Assembly (NCBI RefSeq): GCF_023544465.1
Contig: NZ_JALPVL010000005.1
Span: 62,001-126,000, forward strand
From: Paractinoplanes maris
Lineage (GTDB): Bacteria > Actinomycetota > Actinomycetes > Mycobacteriales > Micromonosporaceae
Reading direction: 5' to 3'
DNA: 64,000 nucleotides
Of this stretch, positions 15,410-23,423 are shown piece after piece. Made by a program: the position numbers and the translations under genes. Position 1 is the first letter of the stretch. Every line of letters begins with the position of its first letter. A model generated the notes under the pieces. The model was not told the DNA's origin, ran no database searches, and was given only the letters and a program-made list of their open reading frames with translations.

Positions 15410-16243
15410 ATGAACAGGTCAGTACGACGGCGGCTGGGTGCCGCCATAGGGACACTCGTCATCCTGGTCAGCACAGTGGTGCTCGGCACGACACAACCGG
15501 CCCAGGCCGCGGCCTACGACTACAAGCCGGGGCATCCGATGATGCGCAGCCCCAACGTCGGCCAATGCACCGGCTCCTGGGTGGTGGTCGGGGCCTCGGG
15601 CTCGTTCTTCCTCACCGCCGGGCACTGTGACTTCCCCGGGATACCGGGCCAGGAATGGACGTCCGGCCTCGTCTACGGCACCTCGACCTCATTCGGGCAC
15701 TTCGGTTCCGTACGGCGCGACGACGACACCAGCACGTGTAATGGTGTTCACGACGGTGAGATGGACCTGCAACTCATCCAGCCCCGGGCGAATCTCGTCG
15801 GTTCCTACCAGATTGTCTCGGCCGGCAACGTCGAAGGCGGGCGGGTCGTCGGCAGGCTGAGCAACAGCCGGTTGGACGCCGGCGGCCAGGTCGGCAAGTA
15901 CGGCCGAGTCGGCGGCTCGTCGGTCGGCACACTCCGCGGCACGTCGACCTGGTGCAGCGGGGAACGCGTTTACCTCGCCGACTATCGCTCCTCCGGCGGG
16001 GACAGCGGTGGTCCCGTCTACGTCAACGACGGTCAGGGGCGCGCCTGGGCTGCCGGCGTGCACGTCGGCAGGATTCCGATCAACAACGTCGAGTACGCCG
16101 CGTTCATCTCGATCGACGACGCGCTGGCCCGCTTCGGGGCGCAGTTACCGGTCTTCAGCTCCCTGGCGGAGGAGCAGGAGCCGCCACTCCACCCGGGCGA
16201 ACCGTTGCGCCACATGAAGGCCACCGAATTCCTCCCCGACTGA
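15410..16243 (+). CDS. Secreted trypsin-like serine peptidase (S1)
   Basis: 277 residues with ATG 15410 after a GGGGGG ribosome site. Signal peptide residues 1-34 (basic N-terminus, hydrophobic core, A-Q-A-A-A cleavage region). The S1 fold has its triad intact: His72 in F-F-L-T-A-G-H-C, Asp119 in E-M-D-L-Q-L, and Ser199 in G-G-D-S-G-G-P. Cys pairs near 53/73 and 110/182 fit disulfides. The domain resembles streptogrisin-like actinobacterial peptidases without a long pro-region. A proline-rich tail of about 30 residues follows. Exported, active endopeptidase by motif. Followed by a strong hairpin terminator. Confidence 0.9.
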   Translation: MNRSVRRRLGAAIGTLVILVSTVVLGTTQPAQAAAYDYKPGHPMMRSPNVGQCTGSWVVVGASGSFFLTAGHCDFPGIPGQEWTSGLVYGTSTSFGHFGSVRRDDDTSTCNGVHDGEMDLQLIQPRANLVGSYQIVSAGNVEGGRVVGRLSNSRLDAGGQVGKYGRVGGSSVGTLRGTSTWCSGERVYLADYRSSGGDSGGPVYVNDGQGRAWAAGVHVGRIPINNVEYAAFISIDDALARFGAQLPVFSSLAEEQEPPLHPGEPLRHMKATEFLPD

Positions 16244-16269
16244 GACACGTGGAGTGACCGACAACCGAA

Positions 16270-16297
16270 GAGGTCTCCGGCCGACGCCGGAGACCTC
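16270..16297 (+). terminator. Terminator of the S1 peptidase gene
   Basis: Perfect 12-bp stem (GAGGTCTCCGGC and its complement) around a CGAC tetraloop, 26 nt after the stop codon. No T-tract. Confidence 0.85.
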
Positions 16298-16906
16298 GTG
16301 GTCACCAGCACGACGTGCTCGGCGGCAGGTGAACGAGACAGCCGACCGCTGAAGCAGCAGGCGCGGCGAAGCCCAACGGACCGCCTCTTCGACGGAACGC
16401 AAACGCCACGGCCGACGCCACAGCTCGTCCCGACCCGTCGCCCACCGAGACGATTTTGCGGACGTCAACTCGCTAGCGGAAGAACGCCGACCCGGCTCAC
16501 GCCGCCCTCCCACGACGTACGCCGAAGGCGGAAGCGACCGGCATTGTTAAGTTCCCGCACCCCACCACCAAGCCCGGCCCGCCGGACCTGATCCCCTCAG
16601 CTTCGTCCACAGCGCGGCAGCCAGACCACCACCCCGCCAGGGGACCGCCCACCCCGCCCGGCAATCACCCGCGGGTGACCCGTCCCCTGGCCGTCACCGA
16701 TCCCCACGCGAGGTTGGGGCCGAGGGTGGCCACGCAGGGCACAGAACGCTCCACAGCCCAGCGTGGCCACCCTCGGCCCCAACCGTCCCGGCGCAAGAAA
16801 ACCGCAGTTGACCCCGCTCATCCCGAACGAGCCCCGAGGGGATAGGCCTCGTTAACGGCGCCGCCGGCGATGACGCTGGTGAGTATCGAGAGCCGAGGGA
16901 CAGGAG
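16298..16906. other. Intergenic region without a supported gene
   Basis: About 610 bp in which no frame has a convincing start, ribosome site and codon pattern together. The short frames at 16298-16591 (+) and 16597-16821 (-) have arginine/proline-rich, low-complexity translations typical of non-coding high-GC DNA. The region holds the long inverted repeat at 16712-16784 and a weak second hairpin with AACGAG/CTCGTT arms at about 16828-16854. Confidence 0.6.
16712..16784. repeat. Perfect 24-bp inverted repeat with 25-nt loop
   Basis: The arm 16712-16735 (begins GGTTGGGGCCGAGGG) is the exact reverse complement of 16761-16784. The loop is AGGGCACAGA...CCCA. The stem is much longer than the other terminators here and stands about 470 bp from the nearest upstream stop and about 120 bp from the 3' end of the minus-strand gene. 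It could be a REP/MITE-like element or a bidirectional terminator. Confidence 0.85.
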
Positions 16907-17848
16907 CTAGTCGACGGTCAGAACCAGCTTGCCCTGGACGTGGCCGTCGGAGATCACGCGGTGAGCCTCGGCGGCCTCAGTGAACGGGAACTCGCGGGAG
17001 ACGTGGACCCGCAGGCGGCCGTTGGCCACGAGCGCGCCCAGGGTGGCCAGTTCCATGCCGTCGGGCCGGACGAAAACGTAGCGGCCGCCCTGCTCCTTCA
17101 CCGCGGCGTCGACGACCGAGACGTGCCGGACCGGGTGCCGGACCAGCGACGGGCTCTGGGTCAGGGCGTCACCGCCGTGGAAGTCGGCCACCGCGTCGAC
17201 CCGGCCGTCGCCACCGATCAGGTCGGCCAGGCGCTTGGGCAGGTCGTCGCCGTACTCGATGGGCTCCGCGCCCAGGCTGCGCAGGAAATCGTGGTTGGCC
17301 GGCGAGGCCGTGCCGATCACGCGGGCCGCACCGACCGCGCGGGCGATCTGGACGGCGAGGTGACCGACTCCCCCGGCCGCCGCGTGCACGAGCACCACGT
17401 CACCGTGGCTGACGCCGATCGCGGACAGCGCCTGCAGCGCGGTCAGCCCGGCCAGCGGCAGACCGCCCGCCTCGCTGAGCGACATCGCCGCCGGCACGTG
17501 GGCGACCACCCGCTCGTTGACCGACACGAGTTCGGCGTACGTGCCGTGCTGCACATGCTCCTTGCGGGCGTACGCCATCACCTCGTCGCCCGGCGCGAAC
17601 CGGGTCACCGCCGGCCCGACCTGGTCGACCACGCCGGCCACATCCCACCCCGGGACCAGCGGGAAGTGGTGCGGATAGGCACCCGCCAGATAGCCGGTCC
17701 GGATCACGTAGTCGACCGGATTGACGCCGGCCGCCCGGACCCGGATGCGGACCGTGTCGGGCCCGACCGGCGGGTCGGGGAGCTCCCGCAGCGTCATGAC
17801 GTCGACGTCACCGAACTCGTCCAGCGCGATAGCCCTCATGAGGGGCAT
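16907..17848 (-). CDS. NADPH:quinone reductase-like MDR oxidoreductase
   Basis: 313 residues, the length of zinc-free quinone oxidoreductase/zeta-crystallin-type MDR proteins. N-terminal GroES-like domain has M-R-A-I-A-L-D-E-F-G, N-P-V-D-Y-V-I-R-T-G and G-W-D-V-A-G-V-V. The nucleotide-binding domain has V-L-V-H-A-A-A-G-G-V-G-H-L-A-V-Q. The structural and catalytic zinc cysteines of alcohol dehydrogenases are absent. Soluble NADPH-dependent enzyme for quinones or enones. ATG 17848 is preferred (AGGG 4 nt upstream) over ATG 17839. It lies after the terminator of rpmE2, so it is probably transcribed separately. Confidence 0.88.
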   Translation of the reverse strand: MPLMRAIALDEFGDVDVMTLRELPDPPVGPDTVRIRVRAAGVNPVDYVIRTGYLAGAYPHHFPLVPGWDVAGVVDQVGPAVTRFAPGDEVMAYARKEHVQHGTYAELVSVNERVVAHVPAAMSLSEAGGLPLAGLTALQALSAIGVSHGDVVLVHAAAGGVGHLAVQIARAVGAARVIGTASPANHDFLRSLGAEPIEYGDDLPKRLADLIGGDGRVDAVADFHGGDALTQSPSLVRHPVRHVSVVDAAVKEQGGRYVFVRPDGMELATLGALVANGRLRVHVSREFPFTEAAEAHRVISDGHVQGKLVLTVD

Positions 17849-17867
17849 TTTGCCCTATTGAGCCGAC

Positions 17868-17902
17868 AAAAAACGCCCGACGTCACAAGGACGCCGGGCG
17901 TT
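17868..17902 (-). terminator. Rho-independent terminator of rpmE2
   Basis: Stem arms 17872-17884 and 17890-17902 pair at 12 of 13 positions. On the minus strand the hairpin is followed by a run of six T. It lies 11 bp after the L31 stop codon. Confidence 0.9.
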
Positions 17903-17912
17903 GCCGGGTGGG

Positions 17913-18164
17913 TTACTTCGAGAACTTCGCGTACTTGGCGTTGAACTTCTCGATGCGGCCCGCGGTGTCGAGGACGCGGGTGCGGCCGGTCCAGAACGGG
18001 TGGCTGCCCGCCGAGATCTGGACGTCGACGACCGGGTAGGTCTGCCCGTCGGTCCACTCGATCGTCTTCTCGCTGGTCTCGGTGGACCGGGTGAGGAACG
18101 CGTAGTCCGCGTTGCGGTCGCGGTAGACGACGGTGTGGTAGGCGGGGTGAATGCCGTTCTTCAT
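17913..18164 (-). CDS. rpmE2: 50S ribosomal protein L31 type B (zinc-independent)
   Basis: 83 residues, [16 protein letters not shown] at the N-terminus and S-H-P-F-W-T-G in the middle, which identify bacterial L31. There is no cysteine at all, so it is the C-minus paralogue (YkgM/RpmE2) that replaces zinc-binding L31 when zinc is scarce. Such genes are commonly repressed by Zur. I looked for a Zur-like palindrome in the 170 bp upstream and did not see a clear one. A ribosome site (GAGGA) precedes the ATG at 18164. A canonical terminator follows. Confidence 0.95.
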   Translation of the reverse strand: MKNGIHPAYHTVVYRDRNADYAFLTRSTETSEKTIEWTDGQTYPVVDVQISAGSHPFWTGRTRVLDTAGRIEKFNAKYAKFSK

Positions 18165-18334
18165 GTCTCTGTCCTCCTGAGGAGTGCATCCGTCTCAACC
18201 ACCGACCCACCCCGGTTATTTCCCCTCCCGGGCCACGTTGTCGAGAAGGCCATAAGTGCTGGTCAAGGCCGTTTTGGTCACGGCCCGAGGCGTACGGGGG
18301 TTTGGCGCCATCATGATCGGGAACGCATCGAGTC

Positions 18335-18943
18335 ATGACGACGTTGCGTGCGCTGGTGCTCGGCTGTTCCCTCAAGTCGGGCTCGCAGGAGTCGAGCAGC
18401 GAGCTGCTCGGCCGCCAGATCCTCGACGCCCTGGCCGACCACGACGTGGACGGTGAGGTGATCCGCGCGGTCGACCAGAACATCAAGTTCGGGGTGAGCA
18501 CCGACGAGGGCGACGGTGACGGCTGGCCCGCCGTACGGGAAAAGGTTGTGGCCGCCGACATCCTGGTGATCGCCACGCCGATCTGGATGGGCCAGCCGTC
18601 CAGTGTCTGCAAGATGGTGCTGGAGCGGCTCGACGCCGAGCTCTCCGAGACCGACGACCGGGGCCGCCCCTCGATGTACGACAAGGTCGCCGCCGTGGGC
18701 GTGGTCGGTAACGAGGACGGCGCCCACCACGTGATCGCCGAGGTGCTCCAGGCCCTCAACGACGTCGGCTTCACCGTCCCGGCGGCCGGCGGGGCCTACT
18801 GGGTCGGTGAGGCCCTGGGCAAGCTCGACTACAAGGACGCCGGCCCCAAGCCCGACACCACCGGCGCCGCGGTCAAGGCCTTGGCCGGCACCGCCGCCCA
18901 CCTGGCCCACGCCCTCAAGGCGAACCCCTACCCCGCCGAGTAG
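18335..18943 (+). CDS. Flavodoxin-like NAD(P)H:FMN oxidoreductase
   Basis: 202 residues. The FMN phosphate loop is L-V-L-G-C-S-L-K-S-G-S at the N-terminus. D-I-L-V-I-A-T-P-I-W-M-G-Q-P-S is the second flavin-contacting loop (typical T-P-I-W/Y-x-G). The later V-G-N-E-D-G-A-H-H segment is also usual for the NADPH-dependent FMN reductase group in actinobacteria. Soluble flavoprotein that reduces quinones, FMN or small electrophiles. Single gene, no operon partner within 60 bp. Start ATG at 18335. Confidence 0.85.
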   Translation: MTTLRALVLGCSLKSGSQESSSELLGRQILDALADHDVDGEVIRAVDQNIKFGVSTDEGDGDGWPAVREKVVAADILVIATPIWMGQPSSVCKMVLERLDAELSETDDRGRPSMYDKVAAVGVVGNEDGAHHVIAEVLQALNDVGFTVPAAGGAYWVGEALGKLDYKDAGPKPDTTGAAVKALAGTAAHLAHALKANPYPAE

Positions 18944-19004
18944 GCCGCCGGTCAAGCCCGGGACGGGTCTATGCGCCCGGTGATGATCGTCCTAGGCTTC
19001 GGCG

Positions 19005-19778
19005 ATGGGCATCCTCTTCGACCTCGTGAACGCTGTCCGGACCGGGTCGGTGGAGGTCGTCGACCTCACCGCGCCGCTGTCGAGCGAGACGCCGATCCTG
19101 CAGCTGCCGCCGCCGTTCGCCAACACGATCCCGTTCGGGCTCGAGGAGATCAGCCGGTACGACGACCGCGGGCCGGCCTGGTATTGGAACGACATCCACA
19201 CCGGCGAGCACACCGGCACCCACCTCGACGCGCCCGTGCACTGGGTGACCGGCCGGGACGGGGAGGACGTGTCGCAGATCCCGCCGCTCAAGCTGGTCGC
19301 GCCGGCCGCCGTGATCGACGTGTCGGCCCGGGTCGCCGACGACCCCGACTTCCTGCTCGAGATCGCCGACGTGCGCGAGTGGGAGTCCGCGCACGGTCCG
19401 CTGCCGAGGGAGGGCTGGCTCCTGGTGCGTACCGGGTGGGACGCGCGCTCGGCGGTTCAGTCAGACTTCCTCAACGCCGACGAGACCGGCCCGCACACGC
19501 CCGGCATCTCCGTCGAGTGCGCGAAGTGGCTGGCCGACGAGGCCCCGGTGATCGGCGTGGGCGTCGAGACGGTCGGCACCGACGCCGGGCAGGCGTTCGG
19601 CTTCGACCCGGCGTTCCCGTGCCACTCGTATGTCCTGGGCGCCGGCAAGTACGGGCTCACCCAGTTGCAGAACCTCGACCGGCTGCCACCGGTCGGAGCG
19701 GTCGTCATCGCCGCGCCGCTGCCGATCGTCGGCGGTTCGGGCAGCCCGGCGCGCGTGCTGGCCCTGGTCGAACGGTGA
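19005..19778 (+). CDS. Cyclase-family metal-dependent hydrolase (kynurenine formamidase/isatin hydrolase-like)
   Basis: 257 residues of the PF04199 cyclase fold. The metal site signature H-T-G-T-H-L-D-A-P-V-H-W is intact at about residues 69-80, with the preceding V-D-L-T-A-P-L-S-S-E-T-P. Known members hydrolyse amide or lactam bonds (N-formylkynurenine, isatin) or act in polyketide cyclisation. Soluble Mn/Zn enzyme. The stop overlaps the GTG of the TPP enzyme gene by 4 bp, so the pair is translationally coupled and probably works on one pathway. Confidence 0.85.
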   Translation: MGILFDLVNAVRTGSVEVVDLTAPLSSETPILQLPPPFANTIPFGLEEISRYDDRGPAWYWNDIHTGEHTGTHLDAPVHWVTGRDGEDVSQIPPLKLVAPAAVIDVSARVADDPDFLLEIADVREWESAHGPLPREGWLLVRTGWDARSAVQSDFLNADETGPHTPGISVECAKWLADEAPVIGVGVETVGTDAGQAFGFDPAFPCHSYVLGAGKYGLTQLQNLDRLPPVGAVVIAAPLPIVGGSGSPARVLALVER

Positions 19779-21442
19779 CCACCGTCGCCGAGGTGGTCGG
19801 CGCGACCCTGGTCCGGCTGGGCGCCACGCACGTGTTCGGCGTGGTCGGCAGCGGCAACTTCCACGTGACCAACGCCCTGGTGGCCGGCGGCGCGACCTTC
19901 GTCGCCACCCGGCACGAGGGCGGGGCGGCCACCGCGGCCGACGCCTACGCCCGGGTCTCGGGTGAGGTCGGCCTGGTCAGCGTGCATCAGGGTTGCGGGC
20001 TGACGAACGCGATGACCGGCTTGGCCGAGGCCGCCAAGAGCCGTACGCCCCTGGTCGTGCTCGCGGCCGAGCCGGCCGCTTCGGCGCTGCGGTCGAACTT
20101 CCGGGTCGACCAGGACGCGCTCGCGCTGGCCGTGGGCGCGTCGAGCGAACGGGTGCACAGCGCGGCCACCGCCGTCGCCGACACTGCGCGGGCCTGGCGC
20201 CGGGCGGCCGGCGAGCGCCGGACCGTCGTCCTCAATCTGCCGCTCGACGTGCAGGCGGCGCCGGCCGAGCTGGCGGAGCCGCCGTCCGCCGTCCGGGTCA
20301 CGCCGCCCCGGGCGTCCGACGAGGCGGTGGCGGAGCTGGCCGCGCTGCTGACCGGCGCGCAACGACCGGTCTTCATCGCCGGCCGAGGCGCCCTGGGCGC
20401 GCGGGAGGAGCTGCGAGCTCTCGCCTCGGACCAGGGGGCCCTGCTGGCCACGTCGGCGGTCGCGCGCGGGCTCTTCGTGGGTGATCCGTGGAGCCTCGAT
20501 GTGTCCGGCGGTTTCGCCACGCCGCTCGCGGCCGAGCTGATCACCGGGGCCGACGTGGTCGTGGCCTGGGGCGCGTCGCTGACCATGTGGACCACCCGCC
20601 ACGGCGCGCTCATCGACCCCGCCGCGACCGTCGTCCAGGTCGACCTGGACCCGGGCGCGCTGGGCGCCCACCACCGCATCGATCTGGGTATCACCGGGGA
20701 CGTGGCGGCCACGGCCCGGGCCGTACGGCTGGTGCCCGCTCCCCCGGCGGAGTCACGCTTTCCCACGGTCCCGGGGGAAAAGGCCGGGTACCGGACGGCG
20801 GAGGTGCGGGAGCGGATCGTGGCCGGGGGCCGGTGGCGGGACGTGTCCTACGAGGACGAAGGCGACGCCGCGCACATCGACCCGCGGACCTTCAGCATCG
20901 CGCTCGACGACCTGATCCCCCGCGAGCGGGTCGTGGCCGTCGACTCCGGCAACTTCATGGGCTACCCGTCGATGTTCCTGTCCGTGCCCGACCGGCGGGG
21001 TTTCTGCTTCACGCAGGCGTTCCAGTCGATCGGGCTGGGCCTGGCCACCGCGCTCGGCGCCGCGCTGGCCTCCCCCGGCCGGGTGCCGGTGGCGGCCTGC
21101 GGCGACGGCGGGTTCCTGATGAGCATCGCCGAGCTGGAGACCGTGCGGCGGCTCGGCCTGGGCATGCTGATCGTGGTTTACAACGACGAGGCGTACGGGG
21201 CCGAGGTGCACCATTTCGGGCCGCACGGCCATCCCCTGTCGACGGTCGTGTTCCCCGAGACCGACCTGGCGGCCATCGCCCGGGGGTACGGCTGCGAGGC
21301 GGTGACCGTGCGGCACCCGGGTGACCTCGCCCCGGTCGCCGCCTGGCTGGCCGGCCCGCGGACCGTACCGATGCTGGTGGACGCGAAGGTCAGCGCGGGC
21401 CGCCCGTCGTGGTGGCTGGAGGAGGCTTTCCGCGGGCACTGA
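19775..21442 (+). CDS. Thiamine-diphosphate-dependent enzyme, acetolactate synthase-like
   Basis: 555 residues from GTG 19775, overlapping the cyclase stop (GTGA). Three domains: the PYR domain with the catalytic Glu in T-R-H-E-G-G-A-A-T-A-A-D-A-Y, a central Rossmann-like domain (G-A-Q-R-P-V-F-I-A-G-R-G-A), and the PP domain with the TPP motif G-D-G-G-F-L-M-S-I-A-E-L-E-T and downstream Y-N-D-E. Family members are decarboxylases or C-C ligases of 2-oxo acids. With a cyclase-family ring hydrolase next door, decarboxylation of a ring-opened 2-oxo acid is plausible. There is no regulatory subunit gene, so it is not a classical IlvB/IlvN pair. Confidence 0.85.
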   Translation: MTTVAEVVGATLVRLGATHVFGVVGSGNFHVTNALVAGGATFVATRHEGGAATAADAYARVSGEVGLVSVHQGCGLTNAMTGLAEAAKSRTPLVVLAAEPAASALRSNFRVDQDALALAVGASSERVHSAATAVADTARAWRRAAGERRTVVLNLPLDVQAAPAELAEPPSAVRVTPPRASDEAVAELAALLTGAQRPVFIAGRGALGAREELRALASDQGALLATSAVARGLFVGDPWSLDVSGGFATPLAAELITGADVVVAWGASLTMWTTRHGALIDPAATVVQVDLDPGALGAHHRIDLGITGDVAATARAVRLVPAPPAESRFPTVPGEKAGYRTAEVRERIVAGGRWRDVSYEDEGDAAHIDPRTFSIALDDLIPRERVVAVDSGNFMGYPSMFLSVPDRRGFCFTQAFQSIGLGLATALGAALASPGRVPVAACGDGGFLMSIAELETVRRLGLGMLIVVYNDEAYGAEVHHFGPHGHPLSTVVFPETDLAAIARGYGCEAVTVRHPGDLAPVAAWLAGPRTVPMLVDAKVSAGRPSWWLEEAFRGH

Positions 21443-21446
21443 AGCA

Positions 21447-21482
21447 CGGGCCGGGCCCCGCGCGATGCGGTGACCCGGCCCG
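21447..21482. terminator. Bidirectional terminator between convergent genes
   Basis: CGGGCCGGG (21447-21455) and CCCGGCCCG (21474-21482) form a perfect 9-bp stem in the 49-bp gap between the TPP enzyme stop and the pseudo-protease stop. Confidence 0.65.
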
Positions 21483-21491
21483 GCGTACGGG

Positions 21492-23291
21492 TCAGGACTG
21501 GTCTTCGGCCAGCCGGATGCTGGCGTAGGAGCCGAAGGTGGCCGAGGTCCACGCCCGGACCGGGGTGGCGAAACCACCGTTGGGGGCGGCCACCAGCGTG
21601 TGCAGGGCGACGCTGCCGTCGGAGTAGCCGTAGAGCGCGGCCAGGTCGTCGCGCCCGTCGCCGTTGAAGTCGCCCGCGGTGAACCGGGTCCGCTCCCACG
21701 AACCCCACGACGACGTGGTGGACTTCCACGAGCTGAAGGGGTTGTTGAAGCCGCCGCCGGCCTTGGCCGTCCAGGTCTGCATGGCCAGGTTGCCGTCGGT
21801 GGCGTACGCGTAGAAGCCGGCCACGTCACCCAGGCCGTCGCCGTTGAAGTCACCGGCCGCGATCGTCATCCGGTCCGGGTCACCCCAGTACGGCGTGGCC
21901 GGGGCGAACCAGCCGCGTACCGGCGCCGCGAAGCCACCGGTCGCGTTGGCCGTCCAGCTCAGCAGTCCGACGCTGTTGTCCGGGTATTTGTAGAACGAAC
22001 CCAGGTCCGTCCGGCCGTCGCCGTTGAAGTCGCCGTTGAAGATCTTCATGCGGGCGGTCTCGCCCCAGACCGGCGAGGCGGCGGTGAGCCAGCTGCGGGC
22101 CGGGGTGCCGAAGCCGCCGTCGGCTCGCGCGAGCCAGGTGAACAGCCCGACCGACTTGTTGGCGTAGCTGTAGAAGCCGGCCACGTCGGTGCGCCCGTCG
22201 CCGTTGAAGTCGCCGCTGGTCATCTTCATCTGGTCGTACGAGCCGAAAGTCGTGCTGGTCCAGGAGCGCAGGGCGCCGGAGTAGGTGCCGTCGGCCCGGG
22301 CCAGGAACGTGTCGAGGGTGAGCGTGCCGTTGGCGGCGCCGTTGAGCACCGCCTGGTCGACGATGTCGTCACCGTTGAAGTCGCCGCGCAGCACCTTCAT
22401 CTTGGCCGTGTTGTAGCTGCCGTCCGCGCTCTTGAAGCCGCCGCGGGCGGTCATCGTGCCGGTGGCCGCGGTGGTGAAGGTGAACGGGCCGGCCGCGCCG
22501 GTGGAGTACGCGTAGACCAGAGTGACGTCCTCGCGGTGGTCCTGGGCCGGACCGCCGGGGGCGATGCCGCGGATCCAGCCGGTCAGATCGTCCAGGCGGG
22601 ACTCGACGGCGTCCCGGCGGGTCTCGTCCGACGCGATGCAGCCGCCCTGATAGGACGCGTGGTGCAGGGCCACCAGCTCGACCGCGCCGCCGGTCTCGCG
22701 CAGCGCCGGACCACCGGCGTCACCCTTGCAGAGGCCGGGCTGACCGGGGCTGGTGCCGGCGACGTCGACCCGGGTCTCGTTCACCGCGCTGACCGAGAAC
22801 GCCGCGGCGTGCAGACGGCCGGGCACCCATGTGTCGGCGGTGCGGCCGTAGCCGGCCAGCTGGAGCACCTCGCCGGTCGCAGGCGCGGTGGTGGACAGCG
22901 CGACCGGCGTGAGGGTGGTGGGCTTGTCGAGCCGCACCAGGACGACGTCGCGGCTGGGGTGCGGGACCAGGCGGGTGGCCGTACGGACCTGACCGCCCGT
23001 CCCGCTCAGGTCGGTGCGGCCGATGGTGACCGTGGTGGCGACCGGGGGCCGTCCGGCGACCGCTGCGCCGAAACAGGCCGTCTCGGTGATCACCCACTGC
23101 GGATCGACGAGCGCGCCGGTACACGCCTGACCGTCCCCGGGAATTCCGATCGCCAGATGCGCCACAAAGCCGTACGCCCCGTCGGCGACCGCCGTGCCGT
23201 CGACCACCCCGTAAGCGGGAACGCTGCCGGCGAGGGCGCCGGTCAGCACGGTCGCGGCCAGAACGGCTCGCCCGAATGACTTCTTACGCAA
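21492..23291 (-). CDS. Secreted trypsin-fold pseudo-protease with five FG-GAP (VCBS) repeats
   Basis: 599 residues with a signal peptide (1-27). Residues 29-240 follow the S1 chymotrypsin fold, but the His position in I-T-E-T-A-C-F is Ala72 and the Ser position in C-K-G-D-A-G-G-P is Ala192, while the Asp115 region (R-D-V-V-L-V-R-L) is kept. It therefore cannot be a normal serine protease. Residues about 260-599 form FG-GAP blades, five with the calcium-binding signature D-F-N-G-D-(G/D)-x-x-D, spaced about 57 residues. Likely an extracellular binding or adhesion protein. ATG 23291 precedes the basic M-R-K-K. Convergent with the TPP enzyme. Confidence 0.88.
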   Translation of the reverse strand: MRKKSFGRAVLAATVLTGALAGSVPAYGVVDGTAVADGAYGFVAHLAIGIPGDGQACTGALVDPQWVITETACFGAAVAGRPPVATTVTIGRTDLSGTGGQVRTATRLVPHPSRDVVLVRLDKPTTLTPVALSTTAPATGEVLQLAGYGRTADTWVPGRLHAAAFSVSAVNETRVDVAGTSPGQPGLCKGDAGGPALRETGGAVELVALHHASYQGGCIASDETRRDAVESRLDDLTGWIRGIAPGGPAQDHREDVTLVYAYSTGAAGPFTFTTAATGTMTARGGFKSADGSYNTAKMKVLRGDFNGDDIVDQAVLNGAANGTLTLDTFLARADGTYSGALRSWTSTTFGSYDQMKMTSGDFNGDGRTDVAGFYSYANKSVGLFTWLARADGGFGTPARSWLTAASPVWGETARMKIFNGDFNGDGRTDLGSFYKYPDNSVGLLSWTANATGGFAAPVRGWFAPATPYWGDPDRMTIAAGDFNGDGLGDVAGFYAYATDGNLAMQTWTAKAGGGFNNPFSSWKSTTSSWGSWERTRFTAGDFNGDGRDDLAALYGYSDGSVALHTLVAAPNGGFATPVRAWTSATFGSYASIRLAEDQS

Positions 23292-23423
23292 GCGTGACCA
23301 CTTCCTTACAACAAGGCAGAGAGGAGGAGAACCGCCGCATCATATGGCGATCCGCACGCCCCCACCGCCCCGGCTTCGATCGAAGGGCGACGATACCGCT
23401 GACGCCCAGCCGCCGGCCTTGAG

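Noticed and set aside
16298-16591. Small plus-strand gene after the S1 peptidase
   Set aside because: Arg/Pro/Thr-rich translation, no ribosome site, and it begins right behind the terminator hairpin.
18165-18334. Zur box upstream of rpmE2
   Set aside because: Expected because cysteine-free L31 genes are often Zur-controlled, but no AT-rich palindrome of that type was found.
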